Origin: Bog-473 sp963781955
GTDB lineage: Bacteria > Actinomycetota > Acidimicrobiia > Acidimicrobiales > RAAP-2
Reading direction: 5' to 3'
NCBI GenBank assembly: GCA_963781955.1
Contig: CAWAHU010000001.1
Span: forward strand, 1,426,001 to 1,490,000
Length of the DNA stretch: 64,000 nucleotides
In this document: piece by piece, positions 8,577-16,757 of the stretch
How positions within the stretch are numbered: the stretch's first letter is position 1
Layout of the letters: each line of letters starts with the position of its first letter
Notes under the pieces: model-generated
What the model was told of the DNA's origin: nothing
Databases searched by the model: none
What the model saw: the letters and a program-made list of their open reading frames with translations, nothing else
Position numbers and translations under genes: made by a program

Positions 8577-8862
8577 TTGCGGTATGTCGCGCTCGCGGCG
8601 AGCCTGCTCGATTGGCACAGGCTCTGGCGGAGTCGGCGGTGGGGCACGCACTGTCCGGCGACTCAGGCACGGCCTTTGCCGAAGCAGAAGGTGTCGCCCT
8701 TACGCGACGACTGGGCAACCGCCACGTTCTGGAGAACACGAGCGCGCTGGCGGCGTTCGCGCTCGGCGACTCCGAGCCCGAGCGAGCCTTCGAGCTCGCA
8801 CGAGAAGCGGTGGAGCTCAGAGCACCGGGAGATCACAACATCGCCTGTTCGACCCCGGCAAC
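8577..8862 (+). pseudogene. TPR-repeat fragment of a large regulator
   Basis: The plus strand reads LAQALAESAVGHALSGDSG, AFAEAEGVALTRRLGNRH and PERAFELAREAVELRAPGD, about 90 residues with the alternating helices of tetratricopeptide repeats as found in the C-terminal half of LuxR-type ATPase regulators. It has no start or partner domains and passes straight into a copy of the 190-bp repeat at about 8855, so it is a fragment. The frame stays open into the repeat, but the fusion is not credible as a protein. Confidence 0.5.
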
Positions 8863-8971
8863 CATTTCGAAGCTGAATGGGAGCTCCAAGCGTCGGTCTG
8901 ATTCTCGACGTGGCGTCTCTATTGTTGCGCTCCGTCCGTGCCGCCTCACCGGTCACTGTTCGGGGGTACCC
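8855..8971 (+). repeat. Long dispersed repeat, copy 1 (internally deleted)
   Basis: Core matches the other copies: CATTTCGAAGCTGAATGGGA, then CGTCGGTCTGATTCTCGACG. The middle is missing and the 3' end (GTGCCGCCTCACCGG, then GTTCGGGGG) follows directly. Orientation +. Confidence 0.75.
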
Positions 8972-9038
8972 GGTTGTTACAACAAGGAATTGCCCGTGGA
9001 CCAATCTGAATCGCGAGCCCGGTACTCGGAACGCTGGT

Positions 9039-9305
9039 CTATCTCTCGACGAGGATCACCAACGTTTCGGGCAGAACACCATCTTGCTTCATGGCCTCGG
9101 CGGCAGCCTCTGACTGCATGGCGGAAGCGAATACGTCCATGTCGGGAACGTCCATGAGGACCGCCACCTTCGTCGGGTCGTCTGGGCTCACGAACGTCCG
9201 GATGTTGGTGACGCCGAGCGGGCCGAAGAGCTCTTCGCGCTTGGGCGAGTTCAGCCAATGATCCATGCCCTTCGAGATGTCATGGTACCCGATCACGGTC
9301 GGCAT
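9039..9305 (-). CDS. Small alpha/beta-barrel-like protein
   Basis: 88 aa from an ATG with GAGGGAGGAC ahead of it. The sequence (MPTVIGYHDISKGMDHW, then KVAVLMDVPDMDVFASAM and VLVILVER at the end) has the beta-alpha-beta-beta-alpha-beta layout of dimeric ABM/ferredoxin-fold proteins and the EAAAEAMKQDGV helix common in small 'cyclase/monooxygenase-like' proteins. No catalytic residue is recognisable. Proteins of the same general type occur at 24840 and 32777. Longer starts back to 9566 would read through a short hairpin repeat and are rejected. Function unknown. Confidence 0.75.
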   Translation of the reverse strand: MPTVIGYHDISKGMDHWLNSPKREELFGPLGVTNIRTFVSPDDPTKVAVLMDVPDMDVFASAMQSEAAAEAMKQDGVLPETLVILVER

Positions 9306-9724
9306 GGTGTGTCCTCCCTCTATGGTCAGCAGTGACGGTAGTTCATCTTTGGTTCGCAAGGAGGCGAGCACCGATCTCATGAAGATCTGGGGCCATGCTA
9401 TTGGCTCGTTGGGCGGGTACCCGATGGTGGGCGAGAGCGCACCGACAGGCGGCGCCCCCTGGGTGCCGAAGTGTCCCACCGACCCGGCGTACGGGTCTAC
9501 CCCTGCGATCGCCGGTGGTCTTGGTTCCTTCGGCCCCGAGCAGTTATTCGAACCCGAGCGAGGCAACCAAATGAAACCCGGCTACGGAGGAATATCCCCG
9601 GGTGCACCGGATCTGTACCGGGCCCATTGCGGCGAGACGAATCCGAACTCAATCCGCGCCGAGCTATATCCTGCTCGACCGTGGCGCAACCGTGCCAATG
9701 AGTCGGGGAGCAGGTGGACGACCG
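9306..9724. other. Intergenic region with one short hairpin repeat
   Basis: About 420 bp between divergent genes. It holds short repeat copy s1 (9463-9496). Nothing else gene-like is seen; promoters for both neighbours must lie here but none is clear. Confidence 0.5.
9463..9496 (+). repeat. Short hairpin repeat s1
   Basis: GTGCCGAAGTGTCCCACC followed by the core CCGGCGTAC. Imperfect right arm. Same orientation as all others. Confidence 0.65.
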
Positions 9725-10150
9725 GTGACAAACCAAGGAACTGAACCGAGAGGACGAGAAGCTGTCATCCCCTCCGACTGGGCAGAGTTCTACGAAGAAA
9801 CCCAGGTTCCTGCCGCTGTGTGGGCGGGGGACACGCTCCGGGTGTCCAGTCATGCCGGGGAGACGCCGGACGATGTGTTCCCCGAGAACCCAGAGGAGCA
9901 GCTCAGAGGAGCATTCCGTAACGTCGCTTCTACTCTCGCCGATGCGGGCGCTAGCTGGTCTGATGTTGTTGAAATCACCTCGTACCACATCGGACTGCGG
10001 AGCCACGCTGACTTCATGTTGCGTGTCGCCGCTGAGTTCTTGGAGTCGCCCTATCCGGCCTGGACGCCAGTGGGTGTCACTGAACTATGGCCTCCCGAAG
10101 CGGTGGTAGAGATCGCGTGCGTCGCCGTTGTTGCCAATCGAGTCCGGTAG
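9725..10150 (+). CDS. RidA/YjgF family protein lacking the catalytic Arg
   Basis: 141 aa from a GTG with AGGTGG nearby (an ATG at 9698 is the alternative). The Rid fold is clear: VSSHAGETPDDVFPENPEEQ, AFRNVASTLADAGASWSDV, EITSYHIGLR and the final EIACVAVVA strand. In RidA enamine/imine deaminases the late motif is PAR[TS], whose Arg binds the substrate carboxylate; here it reads PAWTPVGVTEL, so Trp replaces Arg. Rid subfamilies without that Arg lack imine deaminase activity, so a different reaction or a binding role is likely. It stands alone, followed by a copy of the long repeat. Confidence 0.88.
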   Translation: MTNQGTEPRGREAVIPSDWAEFYEETQVPAAVWAGDTLRVSSHAGETPDDVFPENPEEQLRGAFRNVASTLADAGASWSDVVEITSYHIGLRSHADFMLRVAAEFLESPYPAWTPVGVTELWPPEAVVEIACVAVVANRVR

Positions 10151-10181
10151 AACGGCGGCGCTCGCCGGCCCTAGCTCCATG

Positions 10182-10384
10182 GTGCCGAGGGGGGATACCT
10201 AAGCAGCTGCCATTTCGAAGCTGACTGGGAGCTGCAGAGGTCGGTCCCATTTCTCGAGGTGGCATCTCTACGCCAGAACGGAACCGGACCCACAGATGTC
10301 GAAGGCTGGTGGGGGGAGTGGGCCTCTCGGAACCCTTTGCTGGCTCCGTCCAGGTGCCCACCGATCCGGCGAACTGGGACACCA
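10182..10384 (+). repeat. Long dispersed repeat, copy 2 (full length)
   Basis: 203 bp. Begins GTGCCGAGGGGGGATACC, core CATTTCGAAGCTGACTGGGA, and ends in a hairpin with arms GGTGCCCA and TGGGACACC. One of the most complete copies. Confidence 0.8.
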
Positions 10385-10471
10385 TCCATCGGCGCCGCCA
10401 CGACGGAGCTACCCGATTGCCCCAGTCGATGAGTCGGAGTAGTTCGAGCATAGTTATCCACATGCCCATGA

Positions 10472-10506
10472 GTGCCGAGTGTCCGACCGTCCCGGTGTTG
10501 GGGCAA
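10472..10506 (+). repeat. Short hairpin repeat s2
   Basis: GTGCCGAGTGTCCGACC followed by CGTCCCGGTGTTGGGGCA. Lies 90 bp before the next gene. Confidence 0.65.
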
Positions 10507-10595
10507 CACTTGTCATTTGCGCTTGATGGCCATACCTGCTGCTGTTGGTCCGCCGGTCAGACTCAAGTGGTCTTCACGAGGGAGAAGGAATCGCC

Positions 10596-11144
10596 GTGGA
10601 TCTAGACCTACTTGACTTGTATGGACGCGCAAGCGCATGGACGGCGACCAAGGTGTGCGGTGCCGTCTCTCAGCTCGATGCTCCAACGACATGCGAAGCC
10701 TGGAATGTCCGAACCCTCCTGAACCACATGCTCCAAATCCAGAGGTACTTCGTGGGGATTGTACGGGGCGAGGACATCACGCTTTCACTTTCGGAAGACC
10801 CGCCAGATCTTCTCAGCGACGATCCGTGTTCGGACTTCTATCAGGCCCGTGCCGAGACGCTTCACACCTTTGGACAGCCAGGCGTCGTCGAGAAGACGGG
10901 GACAATGCTCGGGAACGTATTTGGCGACCAGTTGATCCACGGGTGGGACTTGGCGGTCTCTACAGGACAAGACCCAACGATGCCCGAGGGTCTGCCTGAA
11001 GCGGCCTATGCACTGACTCATGACCGCTGGCCTAAGAAGCAGCGCAAAGGTGTGCTCAAGCCTGCGATACGCATTGCTGCAGACGCGTCCGCCCAGGAGA
11101 AGCTCCTTGCCTACTCGGGCCGTGACCCATCGCGATGTGTGTGA
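10596..11144 (+). CDS. DinB-like / TIGR03086-type metal-binding protein
   Basis: 182 aa from a GTG preceded by GAGGGAGAAGGA. The pattern is that of the mycothiol-dependent maleylpyruvate isomerase N-terminal/DinB four-helix fold: CEAWNVRTLLNHML has the first metal-binding His, and FGDQLIHGWDLAVSTGQ the later His and Asp of the HxxxD motif. The length suits the TIGR03086 branch, whose substrates are mostly unknown. Mycothiol use is an inference from family membership. It stands alone; a short hairpin repeat lies 18 bp after the stop. Confidence 0.85.
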   Translation: MDLDLLDLYGRASAWTATKVCGAVSQLDAPTTCEAWNVRTLLNHMLQIQRYFVGIVRGEDITLSLSEDPPDLLSDDPCSDFYQARAETLHTFGQPGVVEKTGTMLGNVFGDQLIHGWDLAVSTGQDPTMPEGLPEAAYALTHDRWPKKQRKGVLKPAIRIAADASAQEKLLAYSGRDPSRCV

Positions 11145-11162
11145 GATCGACGCTGGGAACGG

Positions 11163-11193
11163 GTGTCTCTCACCCGACTGGCGTACTGGGTCA
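11163..11193 (+). repeat. Short hairpin repeat s3 (diverged)
   Basis: CACCCGACTGGCGTACTGGG, the conserved 3' half, 18 bp after the stop of the DinB-like gene. Confidence 0.5.
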
Positions 11194-11276
11194 CCCGTCC
11201 CGTGACCAGCGAGCCACTATCCGCAATGTGATCTCCGCTCGGCTCGGTGATTCCGACAGCCCCGCGAGCGGCTCAA

Positions 11277-12308
11277 CTATCTGGCCTGGAAGAAGAGTGC
11301 GACGGCCATGACGACCACCACGACCACTGCTGCGCTGAGCAGCAAGCGCCCAATGGTTCGGCTCTGGCCTCCCTCGGCCACTCGTCCAGCCGCCTTCGGC
11401 GTGCTCGTCAAGTCATGGTTCCGTCGGGCCAGGTCCACAGAGCGGAATCGGGCGGTGGCAGTCGCCGCGACCCAGCCGATCGCTGCAGCCGCCAAGGGGA
11501 GCGACAACAGGTAGGTCATGGCCACGTTCGAGAACGCCTCGCTCACGCCTCCGGCAACCCCCACCCCCGGGTTGCGCGGTCCACCGTCGATCGCCACGAC
11601 CGCGATGGTGGAGACGAAGAACATGACCAGCCCGGCAGTGACGCCGGCCAGCCGAGCGGCGCGGCGCCCCCCAGAGGCGCTCCCGCTGTGCCAGGCTCCA
11701 CCCACCCCCACGACCAATGGCACCCCGATCAACAGTTCCGGGCCGGTCCAAGCGCCAGCCGAATAAGGGCTGATGATGCCTTGCCACGTGAACCCGGAGA
11801 ACGCCAACCACGTGGCCGCGACGAAGAGCCCGCCCACCAGCCCCAGACGGGCCACACGGGCCCGGCGCAGCTGCACGCTCACGGCGACGATGGAAACCAT
11901 CACGAGGGCGGCCAGGATCACCAGCAACACCCAGTTCCAAGGGTTGGTGGCCAGCCCGAAGTGGACGAACCCAAAGCCGAACACCACCGCGCCGCCCAGA
12001 GCGACGGCCCCCAACACCGCCATCGGTCCGACCGGCCCCCAGGGTGGCACGAGCACGACGCCGGTCACGCATCCGAGAGCGAAGCGCCAACGCTTCGAAC
12101 GCCCCTCGATCCGGTCCAGCTCGCCGAGCATCGCCTGGCCCCACTCGACCCGGTCGGCGGGGAGCAGTCCGTCCGCCCATTGCAACAGCCGGAGCGGCAC
12201 GTCGTCTCGCACCGTCTGCGTGTCTGGAGGTGGGTGCTCGCGACTCCACAGCACCGCACCGGCGACGAACCAGCAAGATGGCGAGGACCGAGGGCGGACC
12301 TGCAGCAA
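11277..12308 (-). CDS. Multi-pass membrane protein paired with a PadR regulator
   Basis: Up to 343 aa. The conserved part begins near LRLLQWADGLLPADRVEWG and includes AMLGELDRIEG, a signature of actinobacterial permease-like proteins encoded beside PadR regulators. About eight hydrophobic segments follow, the last near the C-terminus (LLLSAAVVVVVVMAVALFF). The first 40 residues from 12308 are not hydrophobic-signal-like, so the true start may be a GTG close to 12210. It lies 30 bp after the PadR gene on the same strand and is probably cotranscribed. Role unknown; such pairs often respond to membrane stress or small molecules (inference). Confidence 0.75.
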   Translation of the reverse strand: MLQVRPRSSPSCWFVAGAVLWSREHPPPDTQTVRDDVPLRLLQWADGLLPADRVEWGQAMLGELDRIEGRSKRWRFALGCVTGVVLVPPWGPVGPMAVLGAVALGGAVVFGFGFVHFGLATNPWNWVLLVILAALVMVSIVAVSVQLRRARVARLGLVGGLFVAATWLAFSGFTWQGIISPYSAGAWTGPELLIGVPLVVGVGGAWHSGSASGGRRAARLAGVTAGLVMFFVSTIAVVAIDGGPRNPGVGVAGGVSEAFSNVAMTYLLSLPLAAAAIGWVAATATARFRSVDLARRNHDLTSTPKAAGRVAEGGQSRTIGRLLLSAAVVVVVVMAVALFFQAR

Positions 12309-12338
12309 TCATCCCCAACATCGCGAGGACCGAGGGCA

Positions 12339-12653
12339 CTAAGCCCCGCTCAAGCCCAAGCGCCGGCGCGGCACGGACCGTTCGGCCCGGGCGACGTCGA
12401 GCGTCGCCACGTACTCCCGCCCCGTCGGGGTGAGTCGATAGAGGTGCCGGGGCGGCCGGCCGGGCGGTCCGGGCTCCCAGGATGTTTCGAGCAGTGCACG
12501 GTCGGCGAGCCGGATCAGGATCGGATAGAGCGAGCCCGATTTCAGGTGGACTTCTGTCGCCAGGTCATAGCCATAGCGCCACCGCGCCGGATCGGCGGCC
12601 AGTGCCTGGAGGACTCTGATCACCTGCGGAGACGGACTCCGGGAACGGCCCAC
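12339..12653 (-). CDS. PadR-family transcriptional regulator
   Basis: 104 aa from a GTG. The winged-helix PadR pattern is clear: VIRVLQALAADPARWRYGYD, LKSGSLYPILIRLADRALLE and RHLYRLTPTGREYV. PadR proteins repress their own operon and a neighbouring transporter until they bind a ligand; here the target would be the membrane protein directly downstream. The gene has a consensus-like promoter placed so that transcription should begin at or next to the GTG, giving a leaderless message. The C-terminal dimer helix is short, as in PadR subfamily 2. Confidence 0.9.
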   Translation of the reverse strand: MGRSRSPSPQVIRVLQALAADPARWRYGYDLATEVHLKSGSLYPILIRLADRALLETSWEPGPPGRPPRHLYRLTPTGREYVATLDVARAERSVPRRRLGLSGA

Positions 12654-12660
12654 GGCAATA

Positions 12661-12688
12661 ACTCTACCTATATAGTCATCTATGTCAA
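12661..12688 (-). promoter_or_regulatory. Promoter and probable operator of the PadR operon
   Basis: On the minus strand TTGACA (12688-12683) is followed after 16 bp by TAGAGT (12666-12661), a near-consensus -35/-10 pair. The spacer contains the perfect palindrome CTATATAG (12668-12675), a plausible PadR binding site. Transcription would start about 7 nt on, at the GTG at 12653. Confidence 0.7.
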
Positions 12689-12735
12689 GCGCCGGAGGGT
12701 CGCGGCCCGCACCAACCTGTCGGCGTGTCCCCTAA

Positions 12736-12927
12736 GTGCAGCCGATAGGGGATACCGAGGCAGCGGCACTGTCGAAGCCGAAGGGCAGCTCCAAAGGTCG
12801 GTTCCATTCTCGAGGTGGCATCTCTACGCCAGAACCGGACCTGGTTGTCGGGTCGGGTGGGGGAGCAGGCCTCGCGAGACTCTTGTTGAGCTCTGTCCAG
12901 GTGCCTGCTAGCGGCGTACCGGGGCAC
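12736..12927 (+). repeat. Long dispersed repeat, copy 3 (full length)
   Basis: 192 bp. Contains GATAGGGGATACC, CTGTCGAAGCCGAAGGGCAG, CCATTCTCGAGGTGGCATCT and a 3' hairpin ending CGTACCGGGGCAC. Lies between the PadR promoter and the 3' end of the GMC gene. Confidence 0.8.
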
Positions 12928-12977
12928 GTAGGAACCCAGAATGTGGGCACTCCCGATCGGAGGGCCTTATCGCCGGA

Positions 12978-14486
12978 TCAGATGTTGCGGAGCCACCGCG
13001 CAATGTGCTCCGCCACCATGATCGTTGGGAGGTTCGTCGTCGCGGTCGGGATGGTCGGCATGATCGAGGCATCGGCGACCGTGAGACCTTCCATGCCGTA
13101 TACGAAGCCACGAGAATCGGTCACTGCACCGAGCGCAGGATCGGTTCCCATGGCGCAAGTGCCAACGGGATGGTGGAACGTCGAGACGGCGCCGCAGACC
13201 CATGCCGAGAGTGCTTCACGGTTACCGGTCGGAACTCCTGGTCCAGGTGAGAGCTCAGCCCCGATTGTGATCGCAGCAACGGGTTCGCTGAGTGCGAGGC
13301 GGCGTGCCTCTGTTACTCCATCGACCATGCGCTCGAGATCCTCCACCTCGCTCAGGTGGGCGAGGTGGATTCGAGGCGCGTCACCGGGGTTGTCAGAAGC
13401 CAGACGTACCCAGCCACGCGATTTTGGCGCCATGAGTCCCGTAACGATTCCGCAAACGGCGCCACTTGCACATTGATCCCGTCCGACCTCGAACGGCCCG
13501 GCAAGGAAGAGCAGCAAGTCGGCTGGGCTCGTCGGATCCGTATCCGCAGAATGGAACGACAGATGGGCTTGGAAACGACTCGGACCTGGGGAGGGTCGCG
13601 TTGGAAGGTCGATGGATATCAGCGGATGGTCGACGAGGTTCGATCCGACCCCGGGCAGATCTACGATCGGAGCGATGTCGAGCGCCCTGAGCTGGTCTGC
13701 CGGACCGATGCCCGAGCGGGCAAGGATCATTGGGCTGGCATACGTTCCAGCTGCGAGCACCACGCGGTCTGCTTCGACGAGAGTTCCGTCCAGGAGGCGG
13801 ATCCCCGTGGCACGCATTCCCGAGCTCTCGACGTGCGCCGCCATGGTGTCCGGTCGAATGGTGAGGTTCGCGCGCGCTCGCGCCAGGGCGAGGTAGGTGA
13901 CGGCGGTGCTCATGCGCATGCCGTCGCGGGCTGTGCGAGGAGACGGCCCGGCTCCAACGGCGCCGGGCCGATTGTGGTCATCGACATATGGGTGGCCCAA
14001 TGCGACCGCTCCGTCGAGAAACGCCGTCTGGGCCTGGTTCATCTCGCTCCGCGGGTGACGGCGAATCGGGATCACGCCGTCTGTGCCGTGCCACTCGTCG
14101 CAGAAGTCCTCGTCGCGCTCCAGGAGGCGGAAGTCCTCGAGAACGTCAGAGAATCCCCAACCCGAATTGCCCAACGCTGCCCACTCGTCGTAGTCCCGCG
14201 GCGCACCACGCAGCGCGAAGCACGCATTCGTGGCGGAGCACCCTCCCATGATCCGCGCTCGAGGTACCGGGATGCTCCGGTCGAGCTCAACGTCAGCCGT
14301 ATAGCCCCAGTCATGGTCGACTGTCGGCTCTGATGCGTCGACGACGTCGCGTGGCAGCGTCCGCACGTCAGGGTGGTCTGGGCCCGCCTCGACGAGTAAC
14401 ACGTCGCGACTGGCGTCCTCGCTCAGCCGGGAAGCGAGGACACACCCGGCAGATCCACCGCCCACGACGATCACGTCGTACCCCAT
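12978..14486 (-). CDS. GMC-family FAD-dependent oxidoreductase
   Basis: 502 aa, typical for choline dehydrogenase-like GMC enzymes, which oxidise an alcohol with FAD. The dinucleotide motif VVGGGSAGCVLASRLSED opens the protein, then VLLVEAGP, the second signature RIMGGCSATNACFALRG, and the conserved AGTYASPMILARSGIG. The C-terminal active site has STFHHPVGTCAMG (catalytic His) and PTATTNLPTIMVAEHIA. Substrate cannot be told; steroid, glucose and mycofactocin-linked alcohol oxidoreductases share these features. It follows the metallo-beta-lactamase gene on the same strand, separated by 133 bp with a hairpin repeat, so cotranscription is uncertain. Confidence 0.93.
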   Translation of the reverse strand: MGYDVIVVGGGSAGCVLASRLSEDASRDVLLVEAGPDHPDVRTLPRDVVDASEPTVDHDWGYTADVELDRSIPVPRARIMGGCSATNACFALRGAPRDYDEWAALGNSGWGFSDVLEDFRLLERDEDFCDEWHGTDGVIPIRRHPRSEMNQAQTAFLDGAVALGHPYVDDHNRPGAVGAGPSPRTARDGMRMSTAVTYLALARARANLTIRPDTMAAHVESSGMRATGIRLLDGTLVEADRVVLAAGTYASPMILARSGIGPADQLRALDIAPIVDLPGVGSNLVDHPLISIDLPTRPSPGPSRFQAHLSFHSADTDPTSPADLLLFLAGPFEVGRDQCASGAVCGIVTGLMAPKSRGWVRLASDNPGDAPRIHLAHLSEVEDLERMVDGVTEARRLALSEPVAAITIGAELSPGPGVPTGNREALSAWVCGAVSTFHHPVGTCAMGTDPALGAVTDSRGFVYGMEGLTVADASIMPTIPTATTNLPTIMVAEHIARWLRNI

Positions 14487-14538
14487 TCGACGACCCTACC
14501 GAAGAAGAGGACCCGACATCCGTGCTTCCAATGCGACT

Positions 14539-14579
14539 GTGCTGTCACCCGCGTCCCAGCCGGCGTACTGGGGTTGCCA
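14539..14579 (+). repeat. Short hairpin repeat s4
   Basis: GTGCTGTCACCCGCG, then CCCAG/CTGGG arms around CCGGCGTA. Between the metallo-hydrolase stop and the GMC start. Confidence 0.6.
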
Positions 14580-14619
14580 GAACCCGCCCGGTTTCAGCTG
14601 CACATACGGGTGCGTCTCC

Positions 14620-15420
14620 CTACTGAGGTCCGGCTGCCATCTCCTTCAACATCTGCTCGAGGCCCGCCTGATCCGGCCCGACGAACGGCTGCGCCGTTGG
14701 TGCGGCTGCCAGCGATGACAGCAATCGCTCTGTCATGTCTCCGGCAGCGGGGGGCAGATGGCTGCTCAGAATCATCCTCGGCTCCATCTTGCGAACGCCG
14801 TCGAGCTTCGTGGCGAACGCCTCCCGGTCCACCGTGTGGAGCCAAGGGGAATCGACCGTCGCCCAAAACACTTGGCCCTCTCGTAGATCGTCCTCAGAGA
14901 TATCAGCCGCGCTTTGGGGCACTTCTGAGAGCAGTGCCCCAAAGCAGTCTGAGCTGAACAACACTCCCGACGAGCCGTCATAGAAGCCGGTTGTGCACGG
15001 GTTGTCGAACACGGGCGGCTTGACGGCCGTCAGAGCGCGGTCACCGATGGTGATGCTCTCGCCTGGGTTCACCAACTGGATTCTGTCCATAGGCAGTGGA
15101 GCCGACAGGCCCATGATGCCCACGCCAAGAAACGTGGTGATGACACGGAGCTGGGGGTTCTCGTCGAGCAACTGGTGCAACGAGCCGATGTGGTCGAAGT
15201 CAGTATGGGTAAGCCAGATCCACTTCAGGTCGGCCGGATCTATGACCGACCGCAGAGCCGTCATGAAATCCTGGCTCTCCGCCACCGTTCCCGTGTCGAC
15301 CAGGAGGGGTTCCGAGCCTTTGAGGACGAATGCGTTGACTGGAATCAGTCCCAATCCTGGGATCGGGACGTTCGTCGTCAGGACATCGATGTCCGGTGAA
15401 GCCTGATACGAGCTGACCAT
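14620..15420 (-). CDS. Metallo-beta-lactamase-fold hydrolase with an acidic metal motif
   Basis: 266 aa from the ATG at 15420, which has AGGAGAG 7 nt upstream (a TTG at 15426 is the alternative). The MBL fold is clear from LVDTGTVAESQDF and the metal motif LTHTDFDHIG. Where zinc hydrolases have HxHxDH this has HxDxDH; an acid at that place is a feature of the diiron centre of flavodiiron-type MBL domains (HxExD). SSGVLFSSDCFGALLSEVPQ and RMILSSHLPPAAGD fit the later ligands. There is no flavodoxin domain, so it may be a stand-alone oxygen-binding diiron protein or a divergent hydrolase. Confidence 0.88.
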   Translation of the reverse strand: MVSSYQASPDIDVLTTNVPIPGLGLIPVNAFVLKGSEPLLVDTGTVAESQDFMTALRSVIDPADLKWIWLTHTDFDHIGSLHQLLDENPQLRVITTFLGVGIMGLSAPLPMDRIQLVNPGESITIGDRALTAVKPPVFDNPCTTGFYDGSSGVLFSSDCFGALLSEVPQSAADISEDDLREGQVFWATVDSPWLHTVDREAFATKLDGVRKMEPRMILSSHLPPAAGDMTERLLSSLAAAPTAQPFVGPDQAGLEQMLKEMAAGPQ

Positions 15421-15485
15421 GACCAATCTCTCCTCTGCTGTCAGTTGAGTCGTGTGTACGTTGGGTGGTAGGGGAACGCCGGTCC

Positions 15486-15950
15486 TCAGAACGGGACGAC
15501 GGTGGCGAGCAGGCCGCTCGCCGGCTGGCGGCCGGCGAGCGTGCGGCAGAACTCCACGGCGTCGATCGAGATGTGCTTGGCCTCAGGGAAGTCCTGGTTG
15601 TGCGTATAGGCTCCGCCCGCCGGACCGGTCAGATCGAGTGCGAAGGACTGGCCGTGACGGCGTCCCCATTCGGCGACCACGTCGGCGACGATGCGACCGT
15701 CGTGCTCGGCACAGAAGTCCATTGGCCGATTCATAGCATGGCTTACATCTACGCGGTGCATCCACAGATCGCGCAAGTAGATCGTGTCGATCAGATATCC
15801 GAGCTTCCAGATCTCAAACGCAGGTCCCTCGATTGCCATCTTGGCGTGATTGCGCATGAGCGCTGGCGTCCGCGTCCGGCCGCGCAACGTCTTCGGCGCG
15901 ATTGCCGCCAGCCGCTCGATCATCTGCCCGGGGGTGAGGCTGACCCTCAC
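15486..15950 (-). pseudogene. Maleylpyruvate isomerase-family protein, 5'-truncated
   Basis: 154 codons from a GTG. The readable part matches the second half of mycothiol-dependent maleylpyruvate isomerase-like proteins: YLIDTIYLRDLWMHRVDVSH contains the late His-x-x-x-Asp metal motif and the end reads EFCRTLAGRQPASGLL. The first half, with the CEGW...H helix that carries the other metal ligand, is absent; upstream sequence is unrelated. The N-terminus of this frame (MRVSLTPGQMIERL) is not a domain start. It is therefore probably inactive. Confidence 0.7.
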
Positions 15951-16195
15951 TCACCTGCAGGGTCGATAGCGCTGCTTCAGGCGGTCATATGCATCTCTGG
16001 TGAGCCGGGTATGTTTCGCTTGGCTGGAAGGCGGCTCGGCACTCATCTTAGGGTTTTGTAGCAGAACCAGCGTGCTTGGGCCCCACTGTCCGATGAGAAT
16101 GTGCCAAAGGCCTCTACCTCGGGTCTGGTCCTCCTGGAGGGAATGGCAATAGCCACATTGGCGAACCCAGGCTTTAAGAGACGGAGGACCCCAAG

Positions 16196-16486
16196 ATGAC
16201 CAATACAGAAACCGGCTCCGGCAGCTCCGACCGCGTTATCGAGTCGCTTCATGATGCCGGAAACACGGCGCTTGAAGCCGTTAGGAAGTTCCTTGACACC
16301 GTGAATGGTGTTTTTCCCGACGTGAGTGCAGACGGTCCACGGCAGAAGATCATTGATTCGGCGTTCAAGATGACCGAGGAGCTTGTAGGGACATCGACGC
16401 AGCTTGCGCAGAAGATCGTGGAGGCGAGTCGGGGCGCTCTGGCCGAGGCGGACAAGGAAGGTAGAAGGCTTTCGAAGGGGAGCTGA
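16196..16486 (+). CDS. Small phasin-like helical protein
   Basis: 96 aa with GGAGG 8 nt before the ATG. Apart from a polar start (MTNTETGSGSS) it is all predicted helix with a heptad-like pattern: VIESLHDAGNTALEAVRKFL, then KIIDSAFKMTEELVGTS and IVEASRGALAEADKEG. This pattern is like that of phasins and apolipoprotein-like proteins that coat lipid or polymer granules. No Cys, no signal peptide. The similarity is of type only; function not established. It stands alone and is followed by a short hairpin repeat. Confidence 0.7.
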   Translation: MTNTETGSGSSDRVIESLHDAGNTALEAVRKFLDTVNGVFPDVSADGPRQKIIDSAFKMTEELVGTSTQLAQKIVEASRGALAEADKEGRRLSKGS

Positions 16487-16558
16487 GGGGAGAGGGCACA
16501 GAGGCTCCGATTCGTGAGCGATCCCGCCGGATTGAGGGCGTGAATGCCTTACCCAAGA

Positions 16559-16593
16559 GTGCCGAACTGCCTCACCAACCGGCGTACTGGGCG
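16559..16593 (+). repeat. Short hairpin repeat s5
   Basis: GTGCCGAACTGCCTCACC followed by the core CCGGCGTACTGGG. About 70 bp after the phasin-like gene. Confidence 0.65.
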
Positions 16594-16757
16594 CTGGAGC
16601 CGCTCGATATCGGCAGCTCGTACCGGATGGACCAGATTGTCTGCAGATCCGGCGCCGGATCGCGCGCTTCTCTTGACGTGTATCACGGGGGTGACTACGA
16701 AGGCACTGTGCTCTGGGAACGACGTGGAGGGCTCTTAGAACGATGTGGAGGTAGGCA

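Larger units (their letters stand above)
10151..10595. other. Intergenic region filled by repeats
   Basis: About 445 bp with no gene. It contains long repeat copy 2 (10182-10384) and short hairpin s2 (10472-10506), arranged in tandem in the same orientation. Confidence 0.6.

Noticed and set aside
11247..12911. 554-codon frame on the + strand over the PadR/membrane pair
   Set aside because: Low-complexity His/Arg/Pro composition with no domain pattern; both minus-strand genes are well supported.
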